A stretch of DNA of 64,000 nt from Nepenthes gracilis. Its lineage: Eukaryota > Streptophyta > Magnoliopsida > Caryophyllales > Nepenthaceae. Below the pieces are notes generated by a model. The model was given only the letters and a program-made list of their open reading frames with translations. It was not told the origin of the DNA and searched no databases. The stretch covers positions 20,002,037 to 20,066,036 of the forward strand of contig BSYO01000004.1 of assembly GCA_033239525.1 (NCBI GenBank). The letters are read 5' to 3'. Within the stretch, counting starts at the first letter, position 1, and every line of letters begins with the position of its first letter. The position numbers and the translations under genes are program-made. Of the stretch, positions 24,505 to 36,678 are shown in pieces.

Positions 24505-25351
24505 AAAAGCAGCATTCAACAATGTCTATAAGGTTATATATATGATGACCCACCTATGAGTTTTAAATTATAGCGTACGGCCTTTGTTATATGAAAACAA
24601 ACACGATTTGAGTTTGATTATCTACTCTTTTAGTCAGTAAGGCACTATTTACCCTTAATTTCGAAGAATTTCATATTTGATAATGATTACATTGCATGAA
24701 TTTAAAAAAGAATAGTAAAGAAAATTTTGATAAGATGTGCATATTTATCATAAAAATTCATAGCACTGTACTGAAATTTGATTCATTATTTCTTTCAATA
24801 TATTTTAATACAAGTTATATGTTAAATTATATAAATTATATATCTTATTAAATTTTGAGAGGCTCTATTATAGTTTTACATAAATTAGTTTTTCACTAAC
24901 CTCCATTATATTAGAGGCTCGGGCACTCGTTGGTGAGGATATTGAAACAGGAGATGATTCAAGGAGAAAATTAGTTTAGAATTTCATAAGAATCTGATAT
25001 TGTGTTTAGATCCCAAACAATAATTTAATATTTATATTATTCGGACATTGGTTTGTAAATAATGAGATGAATGTTAGTTTATCTAGTATCGTGTGGATGC
25101 AATTTACTCTGATTTTATTTAGATTAGACAGGACTATTTATGTATGGTCTGATGTCATAGTTTGATCGGTGTCAGAGTTACATGATGACATAGCATTTAG
25201 GATCCTGTGTTTAGGTCATATTATTATTATTTTAGTCGATCAATGTATTGACGTAAAATTCATGTTCATAGTTAATTTGGTTACTAATTGGATAATTATG
25301 TTATTGCTATTTATCAATGACAAGATTAGATTTTATGTCCGTGACATGACA
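24505..25351 (+). mobile_element. 5'-truncated LTR fragment, same family as 19359-21486
   Basis: Similarity to the nested LTR starts near ctataaggttatatatatgat and runs to the shared end gacatgaca at 25351. The first ~1150 bp of the family are absent. It lies between the antisense ORF and integrase of the host element. Confidence 0.65.
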
Positions 25352-25379
25352 ATAATACAAGTTGAATGGCATTTCTTAT

Positions 25380-26340
25380 GTTGATTTCCTAGAGGTCATT
25401 CGGTGGGAGCACAATACGGAAGGAAGCCCGTCTACCTATGAGTTCCCTGTGTCTTTTAGTTTCGTTTTCAACCCGTATAGTAAAGTTTGATTCATCACTT
25501 CCACTTGCTTGTTCGTCTGTGGATAGGCAATGGAAGTATGAGCCAACATTATTTCAAAATTGATACAATACTTGGTGAATCTTTTGACATTGAATTAGAT
25601 TTTATTATCGGTTACTATGACTCGAAAATCCCAAACCTATAGACGATGCCGTCAGATGAATTCGATCGTATTTTACTTGGTTATTCTTGCCAGTGAAGAG
25701 GCCTCCACCCATTTTATAAAGTAGTCTATGACAACTATGACAAAATTTTTCTATCTTGATATAATGGGCAATGGGCCTAATATGTCAAGCATTACTAAGT
25801 GAACGATCAGGGTAATTGTAGGATTTGGAGTTTTATGTGCAGCCAATGAAGGACATTGCAGTGGATCTGACAATTTTCACATTTCTTTACGAATTCTATA
25901 ACATCTTTCTTTATAGTGGGTCAATAGTAGTCCTACCGCATGATTTTAAATATCAGGTTCTTGCCTTTGTGTGACTCATAAATTTTGAGATACACTTCAC
26001 TCAGTTTGCGTAGTCAGTTTCTACTGGTGTGAAACATCACATGTAAGGAATAAAGTACCTCTTCGGTACAATTTGTCGTCTATGAGGGTGTACTAGCTTG
26101 CTTTTTTTTATACGCCTGACTTCTCTCTGGTTTTTAGGTAGAAGGCCTTCTTCAAGGTATCCTCTATACAGAGCCATCCATGTATCACCATTTGAAATTT
26201 GAAGTATCTCTTCTTTTAGGACTTCTACACTTGGGATTGTGGGGATTTCCTTCATCTCTCTAGCATATTGTTCAAGGTTCCAACTCACTGTCACTTTTGT
26301 CAATCGATCTGTCTACCAATTGTCTTCCTTCGAGATGTGG
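25380..26340 (-). pseudogene. Gypsy integrase (decayed)
   Basis: On the minus strand 26303-26037 encodes the RNase H-integrase linker (TIPSVEVL, DTWMALYRGYLEEGLLPK). Next come the zinc-binding part (DVIEFVKKCENCQ), the catalytic core with VIDYFIKWVEA and TDNKIQFNVK, and YPQTNKQVEVMNQTL. The HHCC and D,D,E landmarks are recognisable in broken frames. Confidence 0.75.
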
Positions 26341-26352
26341 CAAATTTTCACC

Positions 26353-26768
26353 TTATCGATCCACCCAATCAGGCGCCACAAAATTTTGGGTTACCTTGTT
26401 GATGATTAACTTTGAGTTGCTATAAACGATCAGGTTTTTGACTGAACATTCATTCGTTAGCCTGAGCCCAGCCACTAAGGTTTTATACTCAACAACGTTA
26501 TTAGTGACAGAAAATTTGAGTATCATCGAGTATTTCGTTTCTAACCCTTGCGAAATTCTCAGGATCATGCCAGCTCCATTATCTGATTGGGATGATGACT
26601 CGTCCACGAATAAGATCTAGGCCAGTGCCTTTTCACACTAATGGGGTTTTCATACTTCTCAAGGTTACTTGGAATCGGGATTGTTGTCTCAACTATGAAA
26701 TCTGCGAGGGTTTGATTTTTTATAGTCGGTCGCACTTGAAATACTATATCAAACTCGTCCAATTTCAT
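26353..26768 (-). pseudogene. Gypsy RNase H (decayed)
   Basis: Two overlapping frames keep KLDEFDIVFQVRPTIKNQTL, ADFIVE, then DESSSQSDNGAGMIL, NNVVEYKTLVAGLRL and LIVYSNSKLIINKV. These are the standard RNase H blocks of gypsy polyproteins, joined by a frameshift near 26600. Confidence 0.8.
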
Positions 26769-26799
26769 AGCCTATTTTGTCTATTGTCCAGACATTTTG

Positions 26800-28061
26800 G
26801 GTTTCTACATGTTCCCCTTTCATGGTTGATCAATTAGAATGGTGATCTTATGAGTTCGAAATTACAATCGAAGCTTTTTGGCGACGTGGGCCAACTTTAG
26901 ACTGATCCTTTCAACATTCGACTAATACGCCTCTATGTTTGTTAGAATTTTACTAACGTAATATATTGGTCATTGTACCTCAAACTCGTACTTGACTAGG
27001 ACCTAGCTTAGCGTGCTTGTTTGATATGGCCAAATAAAGTTATAACTCCTCACTATCTTTTGGAGAAGACAAGAGAGGAGGACTGGTGAGGTATTCCTTT
27101 AACTCTTGAAAGGCTTATTGGCTGTCCTCCATCCATTGGAAACCGTTTACCTTAATTTCTTTAATTACTTTAAAGAAGGAAATATATTTCTCCGCTGATT
27201 TTGTTAGGAATCAAAAAAGTGCTACGAGTCTTCCGATTAACCTCAAAGCCTCTTTCATGGTTCGAGGTGGATTCATATCCATGATTACTTTTATTTTTTT
27301 GAGGTTCTCTTTGATTTTTCAGCGAGACACGATAAATCCAAGGAACTTTTCAAAAATTACTCCGAATGCACACTTTGTTAAATTTAATTTTATTCGGTAC
27401 ACTAAAGCACCTCAAAAGCTTCACCTAGGTTACGAATATGGTCATTGACTATTACACTTTTAATGAGTATGTCATCCACATATACCTCTATATTCTTACT
27501 AATTGGTGCTTCAAAAATTTTATTCATCACCTTTTGATATGTCACTCCTACATTTTTCAGGTTAAATGGCGTAACTTTGTAGCAATACGTTTCCAAGTCG
27601 ATCATGAAGGAGGTGAGCTATTGATCCTTAAAACTCATTTGAATATGATTGTATCCTGAATAGGCATCCATGAAGTTTAATAGCTTATACTCAGATGTCG
27701 AGTCCATCTGTAAATGGATTCTTGGTAATGGAAAACAGTCTTTCAAACATGTTTTGTTTATGTTAGTGAAATTAATACACATCCTCTATTTTCTATTATT
27801 TTTCTTAACGAGCATTGTGTTTGACAATCAATCTAGGCATTGAACTTCCTATATGAAGTCTGTGTCGATAAGCTTCCTGACTTTCTCTCTCATGGCAATC
27901 AATTTCTTAATGAAGTAGTTCATCCGTTTTTGCTTGATTGGTTTACGTCCTGGATTAAGACCTAACCTATGGACCATTATCTTGGTTGAAATCCTTGACA
28001 TGTCTGCCAATATCCATGCAAACACATTTGATGTTGATGTAGTTGACCTGGTAGAGAACAT
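26800..28061 (-). pseudogene. Gypsy reverse transcriptase (decayed, catalytic YVDD kept)
   Basis: 28061-27849 encodes the N-terminal part (NVFAWILADMSRI, HRLGLNPGRKPIKQKRM). 27605-27402 holds YCYKVTPFNLKNVGVTYQ and the catalytic motif EVYVDDILIKS, with YVDD at 27482-27471. Frames are broken before, between and after these blocks. Confidence 0.85.
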
Positions 28062-28153
28062 TCAATATGTATGTATTTTTTGGGCTTGTTTGAATCTAAT
28101 GGGATTTTGTCGATTGACTTGTCGGACTGATCTTATTGCAGGGTTGCTTCATC

Positions 28154-28660
28154 TTAGAGGTTGAATTTTTCAGTTGGATAATTTGGAACTAGTTGATTAA
28201 CTTGAGATACATAGCATGTTCTGCCAGAGATTTGGTTGCCTAGGACCTCTCTGACTCCACATGCTGCCATGAACTTCATCTTCACATGTGGGATCGACGT
28301 CACTGTTTTGAATACAACTAAGCAAGGTCGTCTCATAATATGAGCATTCGAGATGCCGTCTTTGGGTATATTTCTAATGTGACTTTCAATTTAATGGTCC
28401 CTTAGATCAGCATGAGTTCATTGTCCAACCTGAATAAGTTTTCCTTGGTTGGTCTCATTTGGTCCTTTTTCACCCCGAGCTTAAAGTAGTCATCATGGTA
28501 AAATAAAATTTTCAAACTTTTATTATCCATGAAGACTTGTTTCAGTTGGTAATTAAGTGTATCGTTTGAAATGAGTGTGGATAAAACAAGATGGTCGGAA
28601 TGAGGAGTTATTATATAAATCATATCATCGTTACTAAAACCAATAACCTCATCCATCACT
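28154..28660 (-). pseudogene. Gypsy protease region (active site lost)
   Basis: Minus-strand text gives IGFSNDD, HSDHLVLSTLI, QVFMDNKSLKILFYHDDYFKLG, then further down RRPCLVVFKTVTSIPHVKMKF and VREVLGNQISGRTCYVSQV. The normal active site VDTGSSADILF reads MDNKSLKILF here, so catalysis is lost. Confidence 0.75.
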
Positions 28661-28699
28661 CTTAGCCTCTATTTCTTATTACTAAAAGTTTTCTCTAGG

Positions 28700-30131
28700 T
28701 GGTCCAGAGTTTTATTTTTGTGTGGCCTCATTGATATCATGTTCACCACTTCGACTGCCACCTGATTGCATGGTCACTCTTGCTACCCTAACTCATCGTT
28801 ATTGGCACTCCCAAAAGCTTGCTTTGGGTCTCTCAAGAACTTATTGAGATACCTTTTTCGGATGAGGGTTTCAATCTCTTTTGGTAAAGTTCAATAGTTG
28901 TCAATATTGTGACCTGGAGATAGTTGGTAGAAATAGTACTTGGACTGATTCCATCTTCCCAAGTTCTTGAGCAGGTTGGGGCACTTCATAAATTTTTTGT
29001 TTCGAATCAGTATCAGAACGTTCATCCGAGTGTCATTCAAAGGAGTTAGGTTCAGGGGCCTGTACTCCCTTTGGATACTCGGTTTCGTCCTTAGCTGCTT
29101 CCTGGGATCTTGGGTGGTGAAATTGTCTCTGGTCCTCTTCTTTTTGCTAGTTCATCTAGGGTGATGGTCTGTGCACTTCGGGCTTTTCGTTTTGTTGGCC
29201 TCTTCGACAGTAATGTCATGAGCTCTTATGGAACTAAGTATTTAAAGAATTCACCTGATTGCATAGTTGCCACAAAGGAATTTAATTTCACCTCGTCGAT
29301 TAGTTTTGATATCCTTTGGGCCTCAACATTGAACCGGGACAAAAAGCACTTTAGATTCTCATTTAACCCTTATCGAATGTGGACAAAGTTCTTATTGCAG
29401 GGCTCCAGGGTTGGCATTTTGAATTTTTGAGGGAATTGATACATCTTGATCTCCCTCGTGAATGGTGACTTACCTAAGTCGGCTAAATATCTGTCTGTAT
29501 TTTCTCGAAACAATTGCTACTTAATCTTTTTGACTCTCTCATCCACTTGGAAGGTGGACATAACCCTATTCGAATTGAGGAATGTCCTCAACTCTGAATA
29601 GTTCGACGAGATGTGATGGACCTGCCAGCTATGGACTTTCCTTAGTAGAGTGCTACATGACGCTTCATTTTGAGTCAAAGGTTTACTAGAATCTTGGGAA
29701 CAGCATGGGTTCCGCTGCTTTGTACTTTCATCCCATGCTCTAAAATTTAGTCAGTTTTCCTATCGAGTTTGAGCACTATTGCTCGAGGTCTCCTGGGTTT
29801 CGAGGTCATCAGGTCGTGGAATCACCTCCTTGGTAAGTTACTTTTTTCACCGATTCCTCTTTATTGATGTAGAAGTTTCGGAGTTGGAGGATGGAACCGC
29901 CGGTGGGTGTCCCTTCAATCGGTTTCAAATGGTCTTGAGAACTTTGGATATTATGTCAATTTGGACCGCTAGCGTCTCCACATTTATATTCATGGTCAGA
30001 CGAGTATTTTCATGGTTACCCGCTGTCGGATTGTCATCATGAGAAATGATGTCCTTAGGTGTTATGCTTGTCTGGGTTCTGGTGTTGGCCATGTTTTCTC
30101 TTCTTGATTGGATGGCTTAATTATCATATTT
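28700..30131 (-). pseudogene. Gypsy gag region (decayed)
   Basis: At about 29480-29280 the minus strand gives SPFTREIKMYQFPQKFKMPTLEP and LNENLKCFLSRFNVEAQRI, typical of Tat-type Gag. Near 28935-28830 a remnant of the region after Gag reads IETLIRKRYLNKFLRDP. Stops interrupt every frame. Confidence 0.75.
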
Positions 30132-30147
30132 CTACAGACGGTACCAA
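30132..30147 (-). other. Primer-binding site of the Tat-like element
   Basis: On the minus strand TTGGTACCGTCTGTAG follows the 5' LTR directly. It is close to TTGGCGCCGTCTGTGG, the PBS common in Tat-lineage elements. Confidence 0.7.
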
Positions 30148-30900
30148 TGATACATCTCGAGGACTCAGATTAATATTTGAATTAAGGAGCTGCATTATCA
30201 TACCTAGATGCTTAAATAGTAACGAGTTTGATTTTCGTAACTTTAAATCTAATTTTGCATATTACAACAAAACAATAAGAGGTAAGAGGTATACGAAATT
30301 GGTTCAATGATATATCTTTCTATACTCAAATCAGTGATTTTTCTATTTAGATGAGAAAGATGTATAAAAATGGATGTGAAAATTTATAGAGGATGGGAAT
30401 TGGCTCCTTTTTGTGCACTCATTCGGTAGAGTGGATTTGGTATTCATGTGCTCGTCGATTGAATGTTTTTTGTATTTGTGCACGTGTTTAATAGAGTGTC
30501 CTTATGTTATTGTCATTCGCAGACGTTGTTGTTATTATCCTTTCGTTTTGTTGTCGTCCTCTTTTCTTTGAAGAAGAGTGTTTATTTATAACAAAATGTG
30601 TCATTTGGTTGGCGGGCGTTTGGAATTAATATATAGGCATGATGTCGCTTCAGATTAGTGGTGAGGTGCATTACTCGCTTATATAACAGTCGTCTCCATT
30701 CAATGGTAAGACTGCCCAACTACCAAATTTTGGATCGACTCGATTGCCGTCTGTATTTGATCATTAAGCAGCTCATTAGAATCATTTATTATCTGACTAT
30801 TTAGGTCGTACCCCTTTATCTATGTGTTTGTGGGCAATCGGTGTTTGGGTTTCTTATTCACTCGTGCTTTGGGTCGGCCCATTCCTAGCCGTACCTATCA
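30148..30900 (-). repeat. 5' LTR of the Tat-like element (753 bp)
   Basis: Its ends are TGATACATC at 30148 and CTATCA at 30900 (TGATA/TATCA inverted). It is homologous along its length to the split left LTR. Three loose repeats of 'tgtgcact...agagtggattt' lie at 30410-30500, the same motif that forms a longer array in the LTR at 57.5 kb. Confidence 0.85.
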
Positions 30901-31093
30901 CTAATAATATAAATTGGCACTAATTTCATGATTTTTTTTTTTTCGAATCCTTGTTTTGATACCATGTTTAGATTTGTTTCAAATTTGACTGCATGAGAAA
31001 AATTGGGCACAAAAGTATAATTGTGCAAGATATTAAACACATATAAGATTATTAAATAATATGAATATTAAAAAATTATTTACTCAAATTTAT

Positions 31094-31443
31094 GGTACGT
31101 TTGGTTGTTAAAATGGAATAAGGTGAGAATATAATCCTTATTCTCAGGGAATATAATAGGATAATAATAGGGTTAGAATTGTTATTTTCATATTTAGTTG
31201 TTATAATAGAATAAGATTGGAATTAGTATTTTATTATTTAGTTTGTATAATAGTATGAGAAATAAGGTGATAATAATAATAATAATAATAAATATGAGAA
31301 AATAACTATTTTTGTATATATAAGAATAAATATTCTCATAAAAATATTTATTTTTTATTAAATTATTATCAAATAGAAAAATATTTATTTATTTAAGAAT
31401 AATAAAAAAATAAAATTTCTATTCCCTCCAACCAAATAAGGAT
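31094..31443. mobile_element. MITE-like element (~350 bp)
   Basis: Inverted ends: ggtacgtttggttg...ggaataag on the left and attccctccaaccaaataagg on the right. The interior is very AT-rich with an (ATA)n tract and no coding. The TTTGGTTG ends resemble Tourist/PIF-type MITEs; a target duplication was not resolved. Confidence 0.45.
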
Positions 31444-33100
31444 TACTATTTAATATTTGCTCATTTTGTTCCCTCCCTATTTCCAAAATTTTATTTCCAA
31501 TTTCTACCAATTTATTTTCAATTGGACAGGCATTTATGAGCCAATGTTCCTAATTTACCTCATACTTTACTTGCCATAATTTTCTCGTTCTAATTTCACG
31601 GCCTAATTTTGAAATATCTGTACAATCCTCCATTCTGTGCTATCTATATCTTATAATCATGATTTTTATGATCTCCTTCGTTGTTATTATTATTAAAAAA
31701 AAAATTATATGTCTCTTTAAATTCATCAGAGAAAAAGATTTAAAATAATAATAATTAGTTCAAATTGTTAAACACCAAAATTTGAAATGTTGCATTCATA
31801 AATGCGTAACCGTTGGAGATCCACTAAATAGCCCGTCATTTACTTCTCTTTCTACCATTCTTCTGCTCCGATGAAGTTCTTCGTTCCACTGTGAAGCCTG
31901 AAGCGAAAAGTAAAGAAGAAAGTCAGAAGGCTGCCTTCTCTTCTTTCTTCCATTTATTAGCTTACTCGATAGCAGACAAGGATCAACAGGAAGAAGTAGA
32001 ACGAGTACATTTGCTGCAAGAATATCAACCCTCCTTTATCAGTGCAGTGGATGCGTGTGCCAGGTTGAAGACAGACAAGACAGGGACTTCTCTGCGCTTA
32101 TTCTATTTTTCCTTGATTTTTTCAATCGCCATTTTAATAATATATCAAAATACATCGCACCACCTTCTGATTACGGTCTTCTAAATTACTATTACAAAAT
32201 TATTACCGTTGAAAATGTTAAAATAACTAAAAATAAAATAAATCTAGCTTAGCAGAAGAGAACGCTTTTCACTATAATAATATATTTAAATTAATTTTAT
32301 AATTATAATTTTTTTTGATATAAAATTTATACTATTTTAAAAGTACCTATGCCTCTTAAAATAAAATAAATCTAACAACTTGGCAGAGCAGTCCAGAGCG
32401 AGTGTCCCCACGCACGGTTCGTCTGCTCTCTTCCAAAAGTGGATTCCGTGGCAGCGTAACTGCGTCGCCATCTGCCACGTTCGGCAGCAACCGATTAACT
32501 TTTTACTATTTATTATTAATAATATATTTTTTTATATTATGTTTGGAAAATTATTTAATTGATCATATAATATATATATATATATATTTATTATATGTAT
32601 TTTTTTTGAAAAATATAAATATAAATATATATAAAAATAGTTACGTACTATGCAACCATATGCTTCCAAAAAACTTATTAGATAAAGATTAATATAAATA
32701 GAAAATTAAATAAAAAATATTATTAGACGTCCATTAAATATTTTAAAAACATGTTATTTTTTTTAAAAAATAATGTGTATGATTTTTTTTATTTATTTAG
32801 ATTAATTAATAAATAAAATATCATAATATATTTCTTATATTAAAATTTATTTATAAAAAGCGTTTATTTTTCGGTGCGGCCCACCGTCCCTCCCCCTTGA
32901 AAGAGCTCTACGGGATGATTAAAAATTCTTATTCAGGATGCTATGATCGATTAAAATGATGAATGTATGAATATAAGATCTTATAAATTTTTTATTTGCA
33001 AAATTAATAACTTGGATTGATATGATGCATTGCCGCTTATACAGATGATGATCAATCATGGAGAGGGCTAATTTTTAAGCCGTCCACACACACGGGTATT
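31444..33100. other. Stretch with two unexplained coding-like islands
   Basis: 31828-32090 on the plus strand is open and hydrophilic (KPEAKSKEESQKAAF, then DKDQQEEVERVHLLQEYQ) and ends near a possible donor cag/gttgaag. 32380-32500 is a GC-rich island (SPRTVRLLSSKSGFRGS) preceded by a possible acceptor ttggcag. They might be exons of one gene but I recognise neither. AT-rich filler with a (TA)n tract near 32570 lies around them. Confidence 0.25.
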
Positions 33101-33238
33101 TTAAGCTTGGATGAGGAAACGGCTTGCTGCTCCGGAGTGAACTGCCGCAGGTCGCTCTCCAGCGGTGATGACAGAATGATTGAACCAGGCTGAGACGACA
33201 ATGAGCGCCGGCAAGGAGAATTCAGGGAACATCTTCAT
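33101..33238 (-). CDS. Possible small secreted peptide ORF (45 aa), unknown
   Basis: From ATG 33238 to stop at 33101-33103 the frame begins MKMFPEFSLPALIVVSAWF, a short charged start followed by a hydrophobic core as in a signal peptide. It then runs through TAGERPAA to a basic Ser/Ala-rich end (GAASRFLIQA). There are no cysteines, and it matches no peptide hormone motif that I know. It may also be a first exon, or chance in a GC-richer island. Confidence 0.2.
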   Translation of the reverse strand: MKMFPEFSLPALIVVSAWFNHSVITAGERPAAVHSGAASRFLIQA

Positions 33239-35416
33239 GAGTAACAAAGGATTCAACAGAAAACGGGGCTGTGTGGGAAATGTGACGCTGCTTTTGCACA
33301 ATCAGCAGGCCCACTGAAAGGTCCCAGTCATGTCAGCAATAGCAATGATTCAGCCATAGTTCGAACATGATGACTATGACTCCATTTTAAGTCCAACTAA
33401 ATAAGATTTTTATCATTCTATTTTAATTTAATTTAATATTATTTAAAATATAAATTATTTTAATCACCGTATTTTATCAATTTTTTTTTAATCTAAGTCT
33501 TTCTTTGTTTCGGTCAAAATTAGCTTTTTGATATTATTTTCTCATCTTATCTCCTTAAATATACTTTTCAAATTCTTATATGTAATAATTTCTGATCTTA
33601 TCTTCTAATGTATTTCTATTTATCCATTCAAAATTTACTTCTTATACATATTATTTAATTGTCTAATGTTTTGATCTATAAAGAGATATTCTTCATCAAA
33701 TATGGCAGATGTTTTCATGTCGAAGTTGCATGGTATCAGACTGAAATAATAGAAACAATATATTCTTGATTCTAATGCAATCATCTAAGCGACAAACTTT
33801 GAAAGGACTCCTGTCTGAAAAAAACGGTGAACATTAAGTCATTCTGGAAATTATATACAATTGCAAAATAGCTGCAAATATCTTAGAAACCAGAGGGCAG
33901 GAAGGGGGAAAGACAGGTGTAGTAGTGGGTGCATGTCCAAACAGCTGAACAATCGAAGAAAACTGCTGGTCATTTGAAGTTTTGGCACAAATTTGAGAAA
34001 GGGCATGAATAGACGAGGATGTAAACAGAGCTGCTGTGCAATGTGCCTCCATTCTACAGGAAGCTGGATCCAAGAAGTGTGGTGACAGAATACTTGGGTA
34101 GTGAGAAAGGTTTATTGAGAGTGTAAGGCATTCGCCAGGAGCATATTTTCTTAAAGCATGTCATTATAGGTGTACATTATCAGCACGTTAGGGAAGACTC
34201 AGCTGCACGACTTTCAACACTTTAGAAGACATATTGGGCACACCACACCCTTTTGTTACTTTGTACTGGTATTTGCTAATTAACTAGATAGGGTTAAGGC
34301 CATGTACCTTAATTTTGGCACCTGAAACGGCCCGGCGGACTTCCTATCACCAATTCAATGGTGCCAGGTCTGGTTCCAGAGAAGAAGTCCTAATCCCAAA
34401 GCATTTCAAGTGACATGGGTGGACATATGAGGAGAGCTAGGGCTATCTATAGAACGACAATTGATGAAGATCATGCAAATCTCTATGATTTAGTTGAAGA
34501 GGAATAAGTCGAGGACAAGAGCAAAAGGAGAGATAAAATGGGCCATAATGCACAAATCTAAACAAGTCGACTGTAGAACGAAATACAAAAGGGGATGAAA
34601 TATCAAAAGACAAGCAAGATGGAATCCATCATGTCCACTGGTCCGACATTAATTAAGTTATGGTAAGCTACAAACTCTATGAGACAAAAACAGGCATCAG
34701 ATGTTCAGCATGGAAACCATAACATAACATACATCCTAAAAGCTACTAAGCATAGAAACCAGCACAGGATATGACACGTCATTGACACAGCTATTTTTTA
34801 GAAATGACACCAAAACAGGGTGGAGGCACGTCAAATAAATCATATTTTATTTTTCTAATTTATAAATAATAGTATGTTATATTATATTAGTAATAAATAC
34901 ATATGATTTCTTGTTTATTTATCCAAAAAATTTCATAAAAAAATGTGTAATTAAACTAAGATAAATAAGTTATATCATTATATTTTCAACAAATTATCAT
35001 AGTATAAAAATAATAATGTATGCGCTATTAAGATAAGGCAAAACGTAACACGGTAAACTTTTTAAATATCAATCAATATCTGAATTTTAACATTATCACT
35101 TTATACAGCATAATTATCAAAAGATGTAAAAAAATATAAGCAAAAATACTAACAAAAACATGTCCCAAGCATATCTAAAATGTGTTTAAATCTGTCCCAG
35201 TATGTTCAAAATGTGTGTGAGCTTGTCAAAGTGTCAAATTTTTTTTTAAAAAATTGACACATCAGGGATTGTCGGGAGAGTACAAGTGTCGGATATGTAT
35301 CATACATTAAAACTAGCCCTGAAAGAATGTTCGCATTTCTTAGTCCAGAAGTCATTTCAGCTTACCATGATTTATGAACTCGGAAGGGGCATTTGTGCAG
35401 CCAACACTGGCATGTG
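33239..35416. other. Unique-looking DNA left of the copia array
   Basis: No gene recognised. An 80-codon minus-strand frame at 33834-34073 follows a plausible acceptor (ctgtag) but resembles no family. This DNA appears to continue at 46743-46827 and again from 49270 once the inserted elements are removed. Confidence 0.35.
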
Positions 35417-35421
35417 TATCA

Positions 35422-36678
35422 TCTTGGAATTCAACACTCGGATTCACACACAATCCGATTGCAACGAAAAAACCCAAATCCTCCTGTCGGTCATTAACCA
35501 CCAAGAATATAAGCACAAGGAATATAGTGATGCACAATGATTTTTAACGTGGAATACCCTTCTCAACTAAGAAAAAAATCACGGGATAAACTTTGAAAAA
35601 TTTTACTATATTAAATCGGTTACAAAAAAAACCAGAGGCAAAATACCAATAACCGACTTGAGACAGAATAAGAAAAACAATCTCCAGAATAAGGAAACTC
35701 TTCTTCCCACTTTTTCTCTTTGTTTCCTTTCTTTCATTTCTCTCACTGGTGGAACTATCTATTCATTCTGATTTTACAAGTGTGACGGCAAACGGTGAAT
35801 GACGAGAGCTCCCTTTCGTACTCTACCCCGTTCCACCATGCCACCTTCTAAAGCACCTAGTGCGCTTTACAATGACGCCGACTCCAAATCCCATATGCTC
35901 ATTTGACCTAATCTTGCATATATTTATCACACCAATTTTGTCATTTATTGCGCCTTCACCAATTCCCATGCTTCCACAGACGATGCATATTCTGTAAGTC
36001 AACATGCTATGCATAAACGACGTATGCCCTCCTTTGCACAGACGTTGCGTACTCTACAAAGTCAGCTATTAATTTTGAAAGTCAACTGTCTATTCTGAAA
36101 GACCCGCTACCTACTCCTCAGAGCTTGGTGCCCACTTTGCAAAGTCATCTACCAGCTTCGTCGAGTCACTCCTCTGAACTGACATTGCCTAATTGTCCAT
36201 TTGCATTAGCGTCCTTGGCCGGCCTCTCCGGCCAGCTTCATCTCAGCTCAACCGGCCAGCCTCTCTGGCCGGCTTCTTCTGCCCGGCCGGCTGTTGCTGG
36301 TTGGCCTTCTGTAGGCTGACCTCCTTACTGCCTAGCCGCTCGGCCGGCCGTCCTCTTGCGGCCCAATTGGTCGTGGCCCTACCGGCTTCGCCCTCGGCCT
36401 TGTGGACCATTCCGGCAATTGCCAATCCAGTAAATTGGCCATTTCGATATTTACCCACTTCGATAAATCGGTTATTTTGGCAAATGCTCACTCTGACATT
36501 TTGCCACTCCGGCCTCTAGGCATCACCACTCTGAAGTTTGCCCACTTTGGCAAATTGGCCACTTTGGTCATTTGCTGCAAACAATTTACAGCACGCCGAA
36601 TTTCACACAAACCTGTAAGATCTTCTGACGACTCATTTGTTTGTTGAGTTACCCACAAGGGAGTGACCAAATCCAATA
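35422..36678 (-). repeat. Array LTR 1 (1257 bp)
   Basis: It starts tcttggaattcaacac and ends gaccaaatccaata (the terminal CA has become TA). U3 (right part) holds a GGCCGGCC-rich stretch at 36215-36365 and irregular repeats of 'ccactttggcaaattgg' at 36430-36570. A TATA-like gcatatattt lies near 35917. Confidence 0.85.

Larger units (their letters stand above)
18906..30900 (-). mobile_element. Ty3/gypsy element, Tat-like lineage, decayed, with nested LTRs
   Basis: On the minus strand the order is 5' LTR (30148-30900), primer-binding site, gag, protease, reverse transcriptase, RNase H, integrase, then an ORF on the opposite strand, then the 3' LTR (18906-21844). This layout, the PBS and the phrase families (SPFTREI in gag, NVFAW..DM in RT) point to the Tat lineage. 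Stops and frameshifts are everywhere, so it is not autonomous now. The 3' LTR is split by another LTR at 19359-21486, and a second LTR fragment of that family sits at 24505-25351. Flanking sequences attaa and ctaat are not a clean target duplication. Confidence 0.85.

Noticed and set aside
25440..30120. Plus-strand frames at 26438, 26592, 27257, 27438, 27934, 28967, 29110 and 29779
   Set aside because: They lie opposite decayed gypsy gag-pol blocks that are recognisable on the minus strand.
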